A DNA stretch of 64,000 nt from Candidatus Schekmanbacteria bacterium RIFCSPLOWO2_02_FULL_38_14 (GCA_001790855.1 MGDH01000008.1:1-64000); one strand, 5' to 3'. Positions 36,906 through 46,624 are shown, numbered from the stretch's first letter. Notes: generated by a model not told the origin, from the sequence alone. Program-made: numbers and translations.

Positions 36906-38856
36906 CAAAACCCAAAATAACTCTAAGTATCTGTTCATAATTGCTTTTGTTATATTTCTAATTTCCCTTTCCTCATTATACTTTACCCTTTCAGATATAG
37001 GAGCCGTTGTTGATGAAATAGGAACATACAGAAAGTCCTCAGTTTCTTTTGTCAACTGGATTGAAGTTGCTTTAAATGCTATCTTTAATGGAGACTTCAG
37101 CAGTTTCATCAGTAAGGAAGTAGTTGAGAAATATTTCCCAGATAAATATTTTTACCATCCACCTTTTTCAAATTTTCTTAGCGGCATAACATGGTATATT
37201 TTTCATGACTCTTTAGGAGAGTTCAAAGCATATCGTCTTGCACCTGCTATTCTATTTTCTATTTCCACATCCCTTCTTTTTCTCTGTGTTGCAAAGTACT
37301 ATAGTGTTTTAGCCGGTATATTTACCTCTCTATCTTTTATATTTATACCACCTGTGTTTGGATATGCTCATTTATTTACCATAGATAGCCCTATTGCAAT
37401 TATGTGGTTTTTAACTGCTTACTGCTTTTTAAGGGGAATTGAAAGCCCCATGTGGAGTGTTATTCTGGGAATTGTATGGGGTTTGAGCTTGAACACTAAA
37501 GTGCATGCCTATTTTATTCCTGTATCACTTTTTCTGTGGAGTTTCATATTTGCCAAGAAAAAATTTCAAAACAATTTTTTTTCAATGTTTTTTATAAGTC
37601 CGGTTGTTCTCTACCTGACTAACCCTTTTTTCTGGTATGATTTTGTTCACAAGTTTTTTATTTTTTTCAGAAAAATGACAACGAGAGAAACTTTTGAATT
37701 CATCCCTACTTCTTTTTTGGAAAGTATCTACGACTTTTCTCTCCCCTGGTATTATCCATTTTATATGGTATTGATAACAATCCCGCCATTGATTGTAATA
37801 TTTTTTCTTTCAGGCACTTTAATTTCTTTAGGCAGAGAACCTTTTTCTCTTCTTAAAAAAGATAAAGAAGAATCGGGTATTGGTTCTTTCTTTATTTTGA
37901 ATGCTCTCGTTCCTTTGATTCTGACTGCCCTGCCTGTAACCCCTGATTATGACGGAGTAAGGCTTTTTTTGCCAGCATATTACTTTCTCGCTGCCCTTGC
38001 TGGAGTTGGTTTTTATTATTTGGAAGGGGCGATATTGAGATTCAATCATGGGAGAATGGCATCTGTTGTGATTCTGCTGATATGCCTTTTGCCTTCAATC
38101 TATTCTCTTATCTCCATCCATCCTTTTGAGCTTTCCTATTACAACAGCTTTATTGGAGGGGTAAAAGGCGCTACAGAGTCAGGATTTGAGACCACTTACT
38201 GGAATGATGCTTTTACACCAAGGGTTGCTTCAGACTTTAACCAGTTATTTAAAGGGAAAATCTTTTCTAAAAGAAATGGTTTGTATATGAGTTTTGATTA
38301 TTACCATAGCTTGGGTATTCTGAGAAAAGACATAAAATATTCTGAAGCAGATTATGATTATTATATTTTGTATTTCAGGCAGGGGTGGTTTAATGAAGAA
38401 GATTGGATGTATGCAAAATATATGAGTCCTGTGTATACTGCGGAGGTTGAAAGAACTCCGTTGATTTCTATTTACAAACCCATCCCTTTTTTGGCCATGC
38501 AGATTTCCTCCCTGAATTCAAATATCCCCTTTATGAAGAGGAATTTCGTAGGAGTGTTAAATTGCCTTCTTAAGGTTTCTAAACGAGGTATCTATAAGTT
38601 TGGTATACTTTCAGACGGAGAATTCAGTTTATCAATAGATGGATACAAAATTCTAAGCCATGGTTCTGTAGGAAAAAAATCTTTCAAAGAAAAAGAGGTT
38701 AATTTAGCCACAGGGTTTCATACCTTGGATATAGAGAGCAGAGATTTAAACAATTTTTATTTAGCATGGCTTACTCCTGATGGCTCAAAAGGACTTATAG
38801 GGCAGAAGAATCTTTTAGCTGTTAAAGCCATCCCTCATTCATATACCAGGCAATAG
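36886..38856 (+). CDS. GT-C (GT39/ArnT-like) membrane glycosyltransferase with C-terminal PA14-like domain
   Basis: A 656-residue polytopic protein with about 10-11 membrane helices in the first 430 residues. The first periplasmic loop carries the acidic pair DEIGTYRKS, and a later HPPFSNFLSGITWYIFHD block resembles ArnT/PMT (GT39) enzymes that use polyprenyl-phosphate sugars on the periplasmic side. Residues about 555-650 form a separate beta domain (GIYKFGILSDGEFSLSIDG, TGFHTLDIES, LAWLTPDGSKG) like PA14 carbohydrate-binding modules. A second GT-C gene with the same tail is encoded convergently at 39809-41848. The substrate is unknown. Confidence 0.8.
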   Translation: MVLENFSKTQNNSKYLFIIAFVIFLISLSSLYFTLSDIGAVVDEIGTYRKSSVSFVNWIEVALNAIFNGDFSSFISKEVVEKYFPDKYFYHPPFSNFLSGITWYIFHDSLGEFKAYRLAPAILFSISTSLLFLCVAKYYSVLAGIFTSLSFIFIPPVFGYAHLFTIDSPIAIMWFLTAYCFLRGIESPMWSVILGIVWGLSLNTKVHAYFIPVSLFLWSFIFAKKKFQNNFFSMFFISPVVLYLTNPFFWYDFVHKFFIFFRKMTTRETFEFIPTSFLESIYDFSLPWYYPFYMVLITIPPLIVIFFLSGTLISLGREPFSLLKKDKEESGIGSFFILNALVPLILTALPVTPDYDGVRLFLPAYYFLAALAGVGFYYLEGAILRFNHGRMASVVILLICLLPSIYSLISIHPFELSYYNSFIGGVKGATESGFETTYWNDAFTPRVASDFNQLFKGKIFSKRNGLYMSFDYYHSLGILRKDIKYSEADYDYYILYFRQGWFNEEDWMYAKYMSPVYTAEVERTPLISIYKPIPFLAMQISSLNSNIPFMKRNFVGVLNCLLKVSKRGIYKFGILSDGEFSLSIDGYKILSHGSVGKKSFKEKEVNLATGFHTLDIESRDLNNFYLAWLTPDGSKGLIGQKNLLAVKAIPHSYTRQ

Positions 38857-39805
38857 TTTCCTTTATTCCTGCTTCAATACCTGTTTTTGGGTAATATCCA
38901 AGCTCTCTTTTGGCTTTTTCAATGTTGGTATAGTGAGACTTTGTAAAAAACATAAGCCTTCTTCTTGTAAGGAGTGGAGCAGTTTTTAAAAGCCCTGAGA
39001 TTTTTTCAAGGCTATATGCCATCAGGTAGAAGAGAGAATAGGGAATGAGAGGAGTTTTAAAAACCCTCCTTCTAAGATTTTTTGCTATTGTTTCAAACAA
39101 GACCTTGACACTGACTTCCTCAGGTCCGCCAATATTATAAATTGAAACACCATTTTGTTTCATTAAAGAAGCCAGCACTATTCCTTCAGCAGCATCATCA
39201 ATATATGTTGGGAGAAAAACAGCTTCCCCTTTTCCGGGAATAAAAGCCATGCTCTTCATGATTGTATTAAAGAGAGGGAGTTTCTGCCTATCACCGGGTC
39301 CATAGACAAAGTCAGGTCTTACTATGGTAAGAGGAAGCCTTGACTCTTTTGAGGTTTTAATGAGAAATTCCTCTGCTCTGATTTTCGAGCCCTCATATGC
39401 ACCCCGCGCTGAATACTCCTCTTCCTCTGTCACAGGATAATTCTTCCCTATCCCGCACACACCGGGGGTACTGCAAAATACGAAATGTTTTACTTTTTCT
39501 TTTAATGCCTCTAAAATTAAATTTTTAGTCCCTGTAAAATTTACTTTATAGAGCTCTGCTGGAGTTGTATTCCAGTCTTCCATCTTCCCTGCCAAGTGAA
39601 TCACAATGTCTATCTCTTCAGCAGAACCCTTCAGAGAATCCGCATCAGTAACATCACCTGTTCTGAAAGAGATTTTCCCCAAACTCTCCCTGAGCCTGTT
39701 TTTTGTTCTTGAAAGGATTACTACTTCATGACAGGAGCCAGCCAGCTTTTCTGCCACTCTGTTTCCAATAAAACCTGAACCACCGGTTACTAATATCCTG
39801 CTCAT
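38822..39805 (-). CDS. NAD-dependent epimerase/dehydratase (extended SDR)
   Basis: A 327-residue Rossmann-fold enzyme. The NAD loop VTGGSGFIGNRVAEKL is at residues 6-21. The catalytic Tyr-Lys is in AYEGSKIRAEEFL (about 134-146), with FCSTPGVCGIG supplying the Ser/Thr. VRPDFVYGPGDR is near 162. It is closest in feel to GalE-like or 3-beta-HSD-like SDRs that act on nucleotide sugars or lipids. Its end overlaps the convergent GT-C gene by 35 bases and the next GT-C gene ends 3 bases upstream of its start, so it is cotranscribed with that gene. Confidence 0.88.
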   Translation of the reverse strand: MSRILVTGGSGFIGNRVAEKLAGSCHEVVILSRTKNRLRESLGKISFRTGDVTDADSLKGSAEEIDIVIHLAGKMEDWNTTPAELYKVNFTGTKNLILEALKEKVKHFVFCSTPGVCGIGKNYPVTEEEEYSARGAYEGSKIRAEEFLIKTSKESRLPLTIVRPDFVYGPGDRQKLPLFNTIMKSMAFIPGKGEAVFLPTYIDDAAEGIVLASLMKQNGVSIYNIGGPEEVSVKVLFETIAKNLRRRVFKTPLIPYSLFYLMAYSLEKISGLLKTAPLLTRRRLMFFTKSHYTNIEKAKRELGYYPKTGIEAGIKETIAWYMNEGWL

Positions 39806-39808
39806 TTT

Positions 39809-41848
39809 TTATAGAGGCTTTAAAATAACTTTTTCTATTAGAAGATTCTTTTTGGAGACTTTTTCCCTTTTTCCATCAGGTTTTTCCCAGAATAGACCTG
39901 ATGGAAAAATACTGTTTCTGGAAATTTTAACAGATATATTTATAAAATGATATCCTGTGTCAAACATTATCCCTTTTTTATAAAAGCTTGAATTGTTTAT
40001 TCCTCCATCTGGCTGGAAAATTTTCTTTTCGTCTATTTCCATCTCTAATCCCTCTCCAGAAAAAGCTAAAATATAGTTTCCATTTTGTGATATTTTCAGC
40101 AATCCTTTCACTTCAAGAGACCATTTTTCATTCTTATCCCTTTTTGAGAAAAGCTCTGTCAAAATATCTTCCCTGAAAAAAGGAGTTTTTTCGCTTGGTA
40201 AAAAAGAAGCAAGGGTTGAATCCTCGGTTACGTAATAGAGAACTCCTTTTTTATTTTCTCCATTCCATTCCATAATTGGATAAAGATAAGGATATTTGGA
40301 TTTGTGGTAAAGGAGTGTTTCCAGTTGAGGCCTGGACTTCATCTCCAGATTGCTGAAATAAATAAAGCTTGCTTTCTTTTTTAAAGCAAACTTTACCAGT
40401 TCATCAACTGAGGACACTAAAGGGATTTCCCTATATCTTACACCCCCATAAAAAGTTATATTAGGAGAACGGCAGATGAGTAGATTATCTTCATGTGAGA
40501 TAAATTTTAGAAAGTCTCCAAAATAAAGAATTTCTGTTGGAAGCCATGATGCTCTCTTTTGATTAAAAGCTATTGCATCTTTAGAAGAGTAGATAATAAG
40601 AAGCAGAAAAGCTATTATCCTTAGAAATAAAAAGGATTTTTCGCTCAAGTGTTTGTTAAAAACATTTAAGAAAAGATGAGCTGCAAAATAGATAAAAAAT
40701 GGAATAAGGAAAATAAAATATCTGTCTTCATAATGGATAAAAAGCATAATTAAATAGTAGCTTGCAGCAAATAGGAAAATAAATATCTCTTTTTTTGAGA
40801 GTTTGCCACCAATTGCTCCAATAAGAAAGTATGCTATTCCTAAAACTGTGACGTACTTTAAAGATTGAGAAAAGAGCAGTGAATTTATCTGATTGTTAAA
40901 ATGAGAAAAAAAATGTTCGAGGAGTTTGTATGAAAAGGATACAGGATTATAAAAAAAAACATCTGATGCTGAATGAAAATTATCTGCCAGGTATTGCCAG
41001 TAAAAGTCCTTATTAATATATCCTTCATATATAAAATCATAAGCGAGATTTCTGTAGGAGCGGTTAAAAAAGGGATTACCCGTTTTAAGATATAAAAAGA
41101 TATGCCATGGGGCTATTGTCAAGAAAAAGGAGGCAAGATAGAAGCTGAGCTTCTTGGTTTTTTCCCTGAATCCTTCCTTTTCTTCATCCAGAAAGAAGAG
41201 ATATAGAATTACAGGGAGGAGAAGAAAAATTCCATTATATCTTGTGAAATATGCATAGCCTGAGAAAAAACCTGCGAGTAAAAGACGATAGGTTTTTGAA
41301 ACCTTCTCCGTGCAGAGAGAATTTATTGCTGCAAAAACAAGAAAGAGAAAAAACATGTCAGTTCCAACTGTATAGCTTGAAATAATGAAAAAATTATTTG
41401 CCATGGTTCCTAAAATTATTAAAATTCCTGTTAATGGATTAAAGGAGCTGGAGAAGATTTTGTAGATTAAAAACAGAGAAAGGGCTGAGAAGATTACAGA
41501 AATGATTTTCCCTGATACAAAAATATCTCCTGTTGCAAAAGTAACCAAAGCTAAAATAAAATGATACCCTATCCCTTTTAAATCATAAAATTCTATTGAC
41601 CAGAGGTTACCATTTAAAATTTTTTTTGCATCAGGTGCATACCAGTTATAAAAATCATGCTCTACATTCATTTGCTGACCAACAGGATAGTGGTAGTATG
41701 AATAGGTTGCTATTAATAAAAAATAGATTAATATGAAAGCTAAAGCTATAAAGTTAAAAAATTTTGTTGAAAACAGGGGGATAGTTTTTCTGTGATTTTT
41801 ATCCATATTTAGGTGATACCCAAGATTTTTCAAAGTTATCAGAGGCAT
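39809..41848 (-). CDS. GT-C (GT39-like) membrane glycosyltransferase with C-terminal PA14-like domain (2)
   Basis: A 679-residue polytopic protein. The first loop after helix 1 has VEHDFYNWYAPDAKKIL with acidic residues as in GT39 enzymes, followed by GYHFILALVTFATGD and about 10 further helices to residue 420. Residues about 575-675 repeat the PA14-like layout of the gene at 36886: GLLKISQNGNYILAFSGEG, an MEIDEKKIF strand, TGYHFINISV, GLFWEKPDGKRE. Sensor-like or glycan-binding tails on transferases may hold the acceptor. ATG 41806 (MDKNHRK) is an alternative start. Confidence 0.8.
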   Translation of the reverse strand: MPLITLKNLGYHLNMDKNHRKTIPLFSTKFFNFIALAFILIYFLLIATYSYYHYPVGQQMNVEHDFYNWYAPDAKKILNGNLWSIEFYDLKGIGYHFILALVTFATGDIFVSGKIISVIFSALSLFLIYKIFSSSFNPLTGILIILGTMANNFFIISSYTVGTDMFFLFLVFAAINSLCTEKVSKTYRLLLAGFFSGYAYFTRYNGIFLLLPVILYLFFLDEEKEGFREKTKKLSFYLASFFLTIAPWHIFLYLKTGNPFFNRSYRNLAYDFIYEGYINKDFYWQYLADNFHSASDVFFYNPVSFSYKLLEHFFSHFNNQINSLLFSQSLKYVTVLGIAYFLIGAIGGKLSKKEIFIFLFAASYYLIMLFIHYEDRYFIFLIPFFIYFAAHLFLNVFNKHLSEKSFLFLRIIAFLLLIIYSSKDAIAFNQKRASWLPTEILYFGDFLKFISHEDNLLICRSPNITFYGGVRYREIPLVSSVDELVKFALKKKASFIYFSNLEMKSRPQLETLLYHKSKYPYLYPIMEWNGENKKGVLYYVTEDSTLASFLPSEKTPFFREDILTELFSKRDKNEKWSLEVKGLLKISQNGNYILAFSGEGLEMEIDEKKIFQPDGGINNSSFYKKGIMFDTGYHFINISVKISRNSIFPSGLFWEKPDGKREKVSKKNLLIEKVILKPL

Positions 41849-41880
41849 TAGTATTTGTCAAATAGGCAGGAGGAGGAAAA

Positions 41881-43014
41881 GTGAAAGGCTTTTCCCATTT
41901 ACCATTTAAGTTTTTAAATTACAGGCTTTCAAGAGCAGGGCTTCTGTCTCCATCTCTTCCAATAAATCTTACCTTTTCAGTAACAAACATGTGTCAGTCA
42001 AGGTGCAGGACATGCAATATATGGAAAATCTCAAGTAACCGGAAATCATATGACACTGAAGAGCTTGAGCTTTCTGAAATAGAAAAGATTTTTAGATCAA
42101 TGGGAAAAATATTCTTTTTTAATATAAGTGGTGGGTGCCCATTCCTGAGAAAAGACATGCCTGAAATAATTTCTCTTGCCATAAACTTTCTTAAACCCTC
42201 AATCATCCATATCCCAACCAATGCTATTGAGCCTGATTTAGTAGAGAATGGGGTATTAAAGATTTTAAAGGTTTTGGGAGATAGTGGCAGGAAAACAGAG
42301 TTATCATTGAAACTTTCCCTTGATGGAGTTGGCATAGACCATGATGATATAAGGGGTGTGAATGGTAATTTTGAAAATTTGAGAATACTAATTGCAAGGC
42401 TGTTCAAATTGAAAGAGAAATACAGTAATCTTAATCTTGGATTTAATACAATAGTATCAAAAATAAATGTGAAAAAACTTGCTGGTATTATAGATTTTGT
42501 TGATTCTTTTCCAGTTGATTCCTATGTCATTGAAATAGCCGAGAAGAGAGCAGAAATGGATAATGAAGATGATGATATAACTCCTGAAATTTCTGATTAC
42601 AGGGATGCGGTTAATATGTTTATAGGGAAGAGTCTTCTCCGTCTTCCTCATCTCCCATTTCTGGGAAGAGTTACTGAAAGCCTCAGGATTGTTTATTACA
42701 GAAATTCAGTTGAAATTTTAGAGAGAAAAAAGCAGATTCCCAAGTGCTATGGAGGGATTTCCAATGCCCATATCTCTTCAACAGGTGAGGTTTGGCCATG
42801 TGCTGTTTTGGGGAATAAAATGTCGCTTGGAAATCTAAGAGAGGTTGATTATGATTTTGGAAAAATCTGGAATTCAGGCAAAGCAAAGAAAATAAGGAGT
42901 TTTATAAAATCTAATGGATGTTTCTGCCCTCTTGCAAATCAGGCATATTCAAATATTCTCATGTCTCCTGTTCAATTTTTAAAGGCTCTAAAATATTTTT
43001 TAGCTCAGCCCTGA
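41881..43014 (+). CDS. Radical SAM protein with SPASM-type C-terminal cluster domain (2)
   Basis: A 377-residue radical SAM enzyme with CQSRCRTC (CxxxCxxC) near residues 38-45. The usual GGEP is replaced by SGGCPFLRKD near 86, as in some divergent members. SLDGVGIDHDDIRGVNGNF is conserved. The C-terminal cluster ligands include CYGGISNAHISSTGEVWPC and CFCPLANQ. The start is GTG at 41881 behind an excellent AGGAGGAGG site. Sequence similarity to the other radical SAM gene (33145) is in the family motifs only. No peptide substrate gene is adjacent. Its 3' end overlaps the convergent GT4 gene by 15 bases. Confidence 0.84.
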   Translation: MKGFSHLPFKFLNYRLSRAGLLSPSLPINLTFSVTNMCQSRCRTCNIWKISSNRKSYDTEELELSEIEKIFRSMGKIFFFNISGGCPFLRKDMPEIISLAINFLKPSIIHIPTNAIEPDLVENGVLKILKVLGDSGRKTELSLKLSLDGVGIDHDDIRGVNGNFENLRILIARLFKLKEKYSNLNLGFNTIVSKINVKKLAGIIDFVDSFPVDSYVIEIAEKRAEMDNEDDDITPEISDYRDAVNMFIGKSLLRLPHLPFLGRVTESLRIVYYRNSVEILERKKQIPKCYGGISNAHISSTGEVWPCAVLGNKMSLGNLREVDYDFGKIWNSGKAKKIRSFIKSNGCFCPLANQAYSNILMSPVQFLKALKYFLAQP

Positions 43015-44145
43015 AGAATCTTCTCCTATTTCTTCAACTGCTTCAATAAGTCTGTTCCATGAGAATCTGCTGATTTCAGAACCGATGTTAGTTTCAAAGC
43101 TTTTGGATTTTTCTTCTTTAAAAAATTTTATCACTCCTTCTGCAAGGGCTTTTTCGTCTCTTGGAGGGACAAGAATTCCTGTAACCCCGTCTTTAACAAC
43201 ATCTGGAATGCCACCAATTTTAGTTGAAATCAAAGGTTTTCTGAATCCATAGGCAATCTGTATAACACCACTTTGAGAAATCTGAGTGTAAGGAAGAACT
43301 ACAACATCTGATGAAGTAAAATAGCTTCCGACCTCCTCATTGGGTATATATTGATTTATTATCCTGATATTTTGCGTGACTCCAGTTTCTTCTATTAACT
43401 TTTTATATTTATTTTCATCTTCATAAAACTCTCCAGCTATTAAAAGATAGCAATCCTTTATTTCCTTTAATATTTCAGGCATGGATTTTATAAGATACTT
43501 TAACCCTTTGTACTCACGCACATATCCAAAAAAGAGAATGAGTTTATCAGTTGGTTTCAAGCCAAAGTATTCTTTCAGATTCTTATGACCATTATTGCTA
43601 TATATATCACTAAAAACTGAATAAATCGGGTGAGGGATTACTTTTAGCTTTGCATCCTTTTTTATCAGTTTTAGTCCTTCTTCATCTTTTTTCGAATGAA
43701 GTATAAACCATGAAGCATTATAAAAAGCTAATTTTGAAAAGATGTTGTCAGTTATGCTCTTTTCCGGAGGGATTAGGTCATGAACAATAAAAATAATTTT
43801 GGTAAACTTTTTAATGAAAAAACTTATAAAGCTATAGCAGGGGCCAAAAAAAGGAGTCCACCAGTTGAATATTGTAATCTGAGGCTTAAAGTCCTTTATC
43901 TCCTTTATCACTTTTATCCATGAAAAGGGATTTAAGGAGTCAATAATGGCATGGCTTTCAGCCTTTAAAGGTTTCAGGCTTATATCCTTCTGGGTTTTTC
44001 CGGGGAAAAGGAGTTCAGGATATTGACGGCGAAAGGATAAAAATTTTACATCATGCTTTTTTGAAAGGGAATTGAAAGATAAAGTTGAGTAGTGAGAAAT
44101 ACCCCCTCTGAATGGATGAGTAAGCCCTATTAGAACTATTCGCAT
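43000..44145 (-). CDS. Family 4 glycosyltransferase
   Basis: A 381-residue GT-B enzyme. The N-terminal GLTHPFRGGISHYSTL is the acceptor-side glycine loop. The C-terminal half has ILFFGYVREYKGLKYLIKSMPEI (about 205-227) and the donor-binding EX7E-like region VVLPYTQISQSGVIQIAYGFRKPLI...GGIPDVVKDGVTGILVPP typical of Glycos_transf_1. It is the last gene of the minus-strand run that begins with the minor pilins at 50479. Sugar specificity is unknown. Confidence 0.9.
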   Translation of the reverse strand: MRIVLIGLTHPFRGGISHYSTLSFNSLSKKHDVKFLSFRRQYPELLFPGKTQKDISLKPLKAESHAIIDSLNPFSWIKVIKEIKDFKPQITIFNWWTPFFGPCYSFISFFIKKFTKIIFIVHDLIPPEKSITDNIFSKLAFYNASWFILHSKKDEEGLKLIKKDAKLKVIPHPIYSVFSDIYSNNGHKNLKEYFGLKPTDKLILFFGYVREYKGLKYLIKSMPEILKEIKDCYLLIAGEFYEDENKYKKLIEETGVTQNIRIINQYIPNEEVGSYFTSSDVVVLPYTQISQSGVIQIAYGFRKPLISTKIGGIPDVVKDGVTGILVPPRDEKALAEGVIKFFKEEKSKSFETNIGSEISRFSWNRLIEAVEEIGEDSSGLS

Positions 44146-44173
44146 TGAAATAAACTTCCTTCTTTCTCTTTCC

Positions 44174-45658
44174 TCACGACTCTTTCTTTCTTACCACTGA
44201 GTAAATCCTACAGTATGGATCAGTGTATTCAAGTCGTAAATACGGATTCTTATCTGCAAACCTTATAAACTCTGCATGAGAAGAATCTGTAAAAAGGAAA
44301 GGAGTTTTAAAATCTTTTAAAAGTATATCATATAGATTTCCACTTATTTGTCCAGAGTTAATGAGATCCCATTTTTTAAAAAGTTTTTCATTATATAAAT
44401 ACATAAAAGCCGGATCTAATCCTACCAGATACCTGTTTTTAGAGTTGTAAAAGAAAAGCTCTGGGAAATCATCCCAATCAGTAGTATAAACTGTTGAGCC
44501 TGGTGTATGAGTCTCAAGCCATAAAGCTGCACCTTTATATCTATCAACTGGCCTTCTGTCAACTATCAACTCCTCTTGTGCCATACCATATTGATATACT
44601 CCAAAAAATATTAAAAGGGCTATTAGAACAAAAGAGAAAAGTACCTTTTCATATATTCTAACTTTATATCTACCGGAGAAAAATTTTCCCTGTAAATCTT
44701 TAATTGAAAAAGCTGAAGCAATCATAGCAAAAGGTGTAAAAAATTCTATAAATCTTCTTGACCTTAAAGTCATTAGCAAAAGGGATATTGATATAAGGAT
44801 AAGAGTTATAGTTTCACAACTTATTCTGTTTTTAGAACGTTTTAGAAGAATAATTGAAAATATAAATATTAGAAATAGAGGAAAGGAGTCTTTAATGAGC
44901 AGGAAAGGCTCATAACCGAGCCATTCACCACCACCTTTTATGACACGGCTGATGCCAGCTTTGGTAATTTGAATAAAAATAAACTTTAAATTGAAAGAGA
45001 AATAGAGGTTTATTATTAAACCAGCAGTTGAACCTATCAATGGGAATAAAATTGTTTTTATTTCAACATCTCTTTTTACTAAGAAATTTCCAATAAAAGC
45101 TAAGATAGCAAAGAGGATCATTAGTATAAAGCCTCCATAAAGCCATACAAAAAAGAATGATAATAAAATAATTTGAAAATATTTTTTCTTAAAGGTCATA
45201 TAAAGCCCTGCGAACAAAAATATTAAAGCAATCGCTGGTGCTCTTGGAAGGCACATTCTAAACAAAAAAGGGTGAGATGATGATAATAAAAGAAGTGACC
45301 ATATTATTGGAAATTTAACATCAAATTTTTTCAGGAATAAATAAAATGCAAGAACCATAAGGCTCGGGAAAAAAACTGCTGATAGTTTAGCTCCCTCGAT
45401 AAGTCCGAAATACGTAAAAGGAATTAAGAGGAAATGATAAAGAAAATGATGATCCACATAATGCTCTTTCAAATCAGTCATCTGGAGCCAGTGGAATTTT
45501 TTGATGATTCCGTGGGTCTTAATAATTTCAGCCATTTTGATGTGGTAATAGCCATCATATCCCGGGATGTTTGTGGTTGTAAATTGAAGGTTGTAAAAAA
45601 AGATAAGAATAAGGGAGAAAAAAAGCAGAGGGATTAATATTTTTTTAAATCCAGTCAT
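44174..45658 (-). CDS. GT-C superfamily membrane protein, STT3/AglB-like (possible oligosaccharyltransferase)
   Basis: A 494-residue polytopic protein with about 11 membrane helices. The first external loop reads PGYDGYYHIKMAEIIKTHG, close to the D-x-Y-Y-H entry motif of AglB/STT3 enzymes. A second loop has HPFLFRMCLPRAPAIAL. The C-terminal soluble part contains YTTDWDDFPELFFYNSKNRY and GLDPAFMYLY, which recalls the WWDYG region of oligosaccharyltransferases but is not identical. A plain GT39-like transferase is the main alternative. Its ATG abuts the TAA of the TPR lipoprotein, and it belongs to the operon that starts with minor pilins, which makes glycan transfer to pilins a plausible role. 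Confidence 0.6.
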   Translation of the reverse strand: MTGFKKILIPLLFFSLILIFFYNLQFTTTNIPGYDGYYHIKMAEIIKTHGIIKKFHWLQMTDLKEHYVDHHFLYHFLLIPFTYFGLIEGAKLSAVFFPSLMVLAFYLFLKKFDVKFPIIWSLLLLSSSHPFLFRMCLPRAPAIALIFLFAGLYMTFKKKYFQIILLSFFFVWLYGGFILMILFAILAFIGNFLVKRDVEIKTILFPLIGSTAGLIINLYFSFNLKFIFIQITKAGISRVIKGGGEWLGYEPFLLIKDSFPLFLIFIFSIILLKRSKNRISCETITLILISISLLLMTLRSRRFIEFFTPFAMIASAFSIKDLQGKFFSGRYKVRIYEKVLFSFVLIALLIFFGVYQYGMAQEELIVDRRPVDRYKGAALWLETHTPGSTVYTTDWDDFPELFFYNSKNRYLVGLDPAFMYLYNEKLFKKWDLINSGQISGNLYDILLKDFKTPFLFTDSSHAEFIRFADKNPYLRLEYTDPYCRIYSVVRKKES

Positions 45659-46591
45659 TTACATTTCATTAAAACCTTTTTTTATTTCTAACAATTCATT
45701 CTTTGCTCTTTTTTGAAAAATATTGTCAGGATAATCTTTTATAATATTTTTAAGACTACTTTCAGCTTTTAGGCGAAACTCCTTTGCCCTGTTTAAATCA
45801 TCAAAGGACTGCAGTTCGGCTAACTTTATATCCTGAGCCATTTCTTTAATACCCTTCCAGTTTTCTAGAAATCTCTTCAGTGATTCGTATCTTTCTTTAT
45901 ACATGAGTGCCCTCTTCTTCAAGAAGATAGCTATCCTCAGAGAAGCTTCAGCAGATATTTCATTTTTGCCATATTCATTTATAACCTTCCTGTATTCTTC
46001 TATTCCTTTTTCAGGATTATCCAAAAAATTGATATAAATATCTCCTATTTTCATATGAGCCTTGGCATCAAAAATACTTTTTGGGTCTTCATTTATTACG
46101 TTTTGAAGCTCTTTAATGCTGCTTTCATAGTCTTTTTTGATTAAAAAAAGAACAGCCAAATGATATCTAATTTCATCAGCTAATTCTTTACCTCTGTTCT
46201 CATCAATTATCTTTTCAAGCTCTTTAACAGCAGTTTTGAAAAATATATCTTTACTGTCTGTGCTGTTTCCAGCAAGGAAGTTTGCCAGAGTGGTATCCCC
46301 TATTACCCATCGGAGGTTAGATTTTAACTCAAGTGCAACCTGAAGATTCTTTAAAGCCTTATTGTAGTCTTTACGGTTAAGATATGAGTATCCTAAATAA
46401 TAATAGACTCTGGCATTGTCTGAATACTTATTGTTCAGTTCATTTAACTTTGAAATAGCAGAGTTGTACTGCCTTGAATTCAATAGATTAGCTACATTCT
46501 GTAGTTCCTCTTTGCTTGGCTTTGAACAGCAGAATAAAAAAATAGATACAATAAATAAAAAGGTAACTTTTAAGAATGAGGATTTTTGCAT
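45659..46591 (-). CDS. TPR-repeat outer-membrane lipoprotein
   Basis: A 310-residue protein starting at ATG 46591. A longer frame from GTG 46624 adds 11 charged residues before the signal peptide and is less likely. The signal sequence FLKVTFLFIVSIFLFCC ends in a lipobox-like LFC-C near residue 21. About six tetratricopeptide or Sel1/YfiO-like repeats follow, for example ARVYYYLGYSYLNRKDYNKAL and AKAHMKIGDIY-type helices. PilF/PilW-type TPR lipoproteins assist secretin assembly, so a pilotin-like role is possible in this operon, but that is inference from context. Confidence 0.75.
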   Translation of the reverse strand: MQKSSFLKVTFLFIVSIFLFCCSKPSKEELQNVANLLNSRQYNSAISKLNELNNKYSDNARVYYYLGYSYLNRKDYNKALKNLQVALELKSNLRWVIGDTTLANFLAGNSTDSKDIFFKTAVKELEKIIDENRGKELADEIRYHLAVLFLIKKDYESSIKELQNVINEDPKSIFDAKAHMKIGDIYINFLDNPEKGIEEYRKVINEYGKNEISAEASLRIAIFLKKRALMYKERYESLKRFLENWKGIKEMAQDIKLAELQSFDDLNRAKEFRLKAESSLKNIIKDYPDNIFQKRAKNELLEIKKGFNEM

Positions 46592-46624
46592 AACAAAATA
46601 TAAATCCCTAAGTTCCTCTCTCAC

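Noticed and set aside
33145-43014. RiPP biosynthesis cluster suggested by radical SAM/SPASM genes
   Set aside because: No precursor peptide, protease or transporter gene of RiPP type is present; the neighbours are glycan genes.
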